From: DATJBC01 sp035515515
Lineage (GTDB): Bacteria; Actinomycetota; Acidimicrobiia; Acidimicrobiales; UBA8190
Direction of reading: 5' to 3'
Assembly: GCA_035515515.1 (NCBI GenBank)
Contig: DATJBC010000266.1
Span: 1-16,238, forward strand
DNA: 16,238 nt
In this document: in pieces, positions 15,319 to 16,238 of the stretch
Position numbering within the stretch: the stretch's first letter is position 1
Layout of the letters: each line of letters begins with the position of its first letter
Notes under the pieces: model-generated
Database searches by the model: none
What the model was told of the DNA's origin: nothing
Seen by the model: the letters and a program-made list of their open reading frames with translations, nothing else
Position numbers and translations under genes: made by a program

Positions 15319-15344
15319 GACCTTGGTCCTCGGTGACCAAGGTC
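15319..15344 (+). terminator. Hairpin after amt, possible terminator or operator
   Basis: GACCTTGGTC at 15319-15328 pairs exactly with GACCAAGGTC at 15335-15344 around a 6-nt loop (CTCGGT). It starts 49 nt after the amt stop and no U-tract follows. Each arm is itself a near-palindrome (GACC-TT-GGTC, GACC-AA-GGTC), and GGTC-CAAA-GACC stands just before (15311-15322). That structure would suit a DNA-binding dimer as well as an RNA hairpin, so it may control the small ORFs downstream instead of ending amt. Confidence 0.5.
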
Positions 15345-15393
15345 CCTGGGAGGGGACGGCGATCGGGGCGCATCCTGCTTGAAGCCCGAGTGA

Positions 15394-15398
15394 GGAGG
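15394..15398 (+). promoter_or_regulatory. Strong Shine-Dalgarno site of the first small ORF
   Basis: GGAGG, 8 nt before ATG 15407, is among the best ribosome binding sites in the window and is the main reason to believe the 39-residue ORF is translated. Confidence 0.6.
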
Positions 15399-15406
15399 CC
15401 CGAGAC

Positions 15407-15526
15407 ATGACCCCAGGTCAGCGTTGCGACGAGATCATCCGCCTGATCGACGAGGCCCTCAAGGGCCGCCCGGGCGCCCCGGTCAAGGCCCCCCGCCCGG
15501 TCCCGCCCCCGCAGGTCGCACGGTGA
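15407..15526 (+). CDS. Small ORF, 39 residues, unknown function
   Basis: I do not recognise this protein. It starts with MTPGQRCDEIIRLIDEALKG, which can form one amphipathic helix with a single cysteine at 7. A Pro-rich basic tail follows (RPVPPPQVAR at the end). A GGAGG site stands 8 nt before the ATG, and the stop codon overlaps the GTG of the next small ORF (GTGA). Both facts argue for real translation despite the small size. It lies 136 bp after amt, beyond the hairpin, so it is probably separate from the nitrogen operon. Length and composition would suit a small regulator, an antitoxin-like peptide or a partner of a larger protein, but nothing in the sequence points to one of these. Confidence 0.55.
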   Translation: MTPGQRCDEIIRLIDEALKGRPGAPVKAPRPVPPPQVAR

Positions 15527-15642
15527 CGCGCCGTCGCCACCGGCGCGAGTACGCGCTCCTCCTGGACCTGATCGACCTGTGGACCGAGGCCGTCCGGCAC
15601 GTGCGCCCGAGCGCCGGGACGGCGTCCACGCCCGCACTGTGA
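15523..15642 (+). CDS. Second small ORF, 39 residues, overlapping the first
   Basis: I do not recognise this protein. GTG 15523 shares bases with the TGA of the first small ORF, the same coupling seen between the TetR and MFS genes here. The product starts very basic (MTRRRHRREY), then has a mostly hydrophobic, Leu-rich helix (YALLLDLIDLWTEAVRHV, 10-27) with one Trp, and a short Ser/Thr/Ala/Pro tail. The helix is too charged to be a clear membrane span and looks amphipathic, so membrane-surface or protein binding is possible. AGGT about 6 nt upstream is a weak ribosome site; translation probably relies on coupling. Both ORFs have the same length of 39 residues and a core LID helix, but I do not see real homology between them. 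Confidence 0.45.
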   Translation: MTRRRHRREYALLLDLIDLWTEAVRHVRPSAGTASTPAL

Positions 15643-15899
15643 CCGCTACCGGGAAGCCAACCCGCGGGGAGCGGTGCTCGCCCCGAATCGAAGCATCCCA
15701 TGGGTGCCACGTGGACCGGGAACGAAGGAGACGTCCTCGGCCAGCGCGCCGTCGTGGACCGTTTCCACGGTCGCGTGATCCAGGACCCTCCTCGCGTTTC
15801 ACCGGGAGCGGGTCGGGTATAGCGCCACCAACGCGGCGGTGCTCGCCGGATCTCGGACGGACGCTCCCGCGCGCATTCGCCACCCGTTTCGGAGGTCCC
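15643..15899. other. Intergenic region before the holin-like gene
   Basis: No gene is seen in these 257 bp. GACCGT at 15757-15762 and ACGGTC at 15767-15772 form a 6-bp hairpin with a 4-nt loop. TTTCAC (15797-15802) and TATAGC (15818-15823) could be a promoter for the next gene, but they are only 15 nt apart, shorter than usual. Confidence 0.35.
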
Positions 15900-16198
15900 A
15901 TGCCCGCCCCTTCCGGTCCGACGGCGACCGAGTCCAGCGCGCTCGGCCGGCGGGCGCCTGAGCTCGCCGGCGATCTGGCGCGCCAGCTCGGGGAACTCGT
16001 CCATTCGGAGATCGAGCTGGCCACGGCAGAGCTGGCCCAGAAGGGACGGCGAGCAGGCATCGGGGCCGGGGCGTTCGGCCAGAGGTCCTGGCCGCCGCGG
16101 CCCTGCTGGGCGCCGTCGTCGGGTTCGTGAAGGCGGCCCTGGACGGCGCCGGCGGCACGGCCTTCGGGCGGACCACCGGTGCCGGGTCCGCCACCTGA
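15900..16198 (+). pseudogene. Holin-X-like (phage holin family, actinobacterial) gene with a broken frame
   Basis: The first 60 codons look like the N-terminus of the actinobacterial 'holin-X' membrane protein family (Phage_holin_3_6-like): ELAGDLARQLGELVHSEIEL and ATAELAQKGRRAGIGAGAFG at 21-60. These proteins normally continue into two or more membrane helices. Here the frame instead reads QRSWPPRPCW and stops at 16130 (76 residues). A different frame from 16079 continues plausibly with PEVLAAAALLGAVVGFVKAA and ends at 16198, giving a 99-residue protein if one base were added near 16080. Even restored it has one hydrophobic stretch and is shorter than usual relatives, so it is either a decayed gene or a base error in a GGCC run. 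GGAGGT stands 3 nt before ATG 15900, which is close but usable. Confidence 0.55.
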
Positions 16199-16207
16199 GA
16201 CGGCCCC

Positions 16208-16238
16208 GTGAGCCCGCTCCGGGTGGTCAAGCACACGA
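16208..16238 (+). CDS. Possible start of a further gene, cut by the right edge
   Basis: GTG at 16208 opens a frame reading VSPLRVVKHT to the window edge, 10 nt after the end of the holin-like reading. Only ten codons are visible and no good ribosome site precedes it, so neither reality nor function can be judged. Confidence 0.18.
   Translation, partial: MSPLRVVKHT

Noticed and set aside
14040..15410. Long Arg-rich plus-strand frame of 456 codons over amt
   Set aside because: It is the +2 shadow of the ammonium transporter and has no membrane or domain pattern.

Overview
The window is GC-rich throughout, lacks rRNA, tRNA and insertion sequences, and reads like an actinobacterial chromosome. 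The closest fit is the class Acidimicrobiia. This is an inference from the gene mix: a wax-ester synthase/DGAT-type acyltransferase, an actinobacterial RND/MMPL transporter, GTG/TTG starts with stop-start overlaps, a DUF2510-like segment, and a secreted protein with the 'GYWLVGSDGGVFAFGDA' repeat that I associate with that group. No taxonomic search was possible.

Layout. (1) Positions 1-4274, minus strand: a WS/DGAT acyltransferase, cut by the left window edge, downstream of a large MMPL/RND transporter; a 381-bp gap with two inverted repeats separates them. (2) Positions 4395-7664, plus strand, divergent from the transporter: a TetR-family regulator, a DHA2-type MFS transporter whose GTG start overlaps the regulator's stop, and an NAD-dependent epimerase-like SDR. 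The 120-bp divergent gap holds a palindrome that is a good candidate operator for the regulator. (3) Positions 7693-11325, minus strand: a membrane-anchored SGNH hydrolase, a 352-bp stretch without a supported gene, an unrecognised 115-residue protein, and a GH36-type alpha-galactosidase that overlaps it by 4 bp. (4) Positions 11411-13396, plus strand: a secreted parallel beta-helix protein ending in six copies of a ~43-residue repeat, followed by a perfect 32-nt palindrome. (5) Positions 13639-15270: a P-II signalling protein and an Amt ammonium transporter, a nitrogen-sensing pair. The Amt carries Glu instead of the first of the two pore histidines. (6) Positions 15319-16238: a hairpin, two overlapping 39-codon small ORFs, and a holin-X-like gene whose reading frame is broken.

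Functional reading. The first two blocks plausibly form a regulated lipid or hydrophobic-compound module (acyltransferase, lipid-type exporter, TetR sensor, drug-type exporter). Blocks three and four concern carbohydrate and ester hydrolysis and the cell surface. Block five is ammonium uptake under P-II control. The least explained part is the small-ORF pair downstream of amt.
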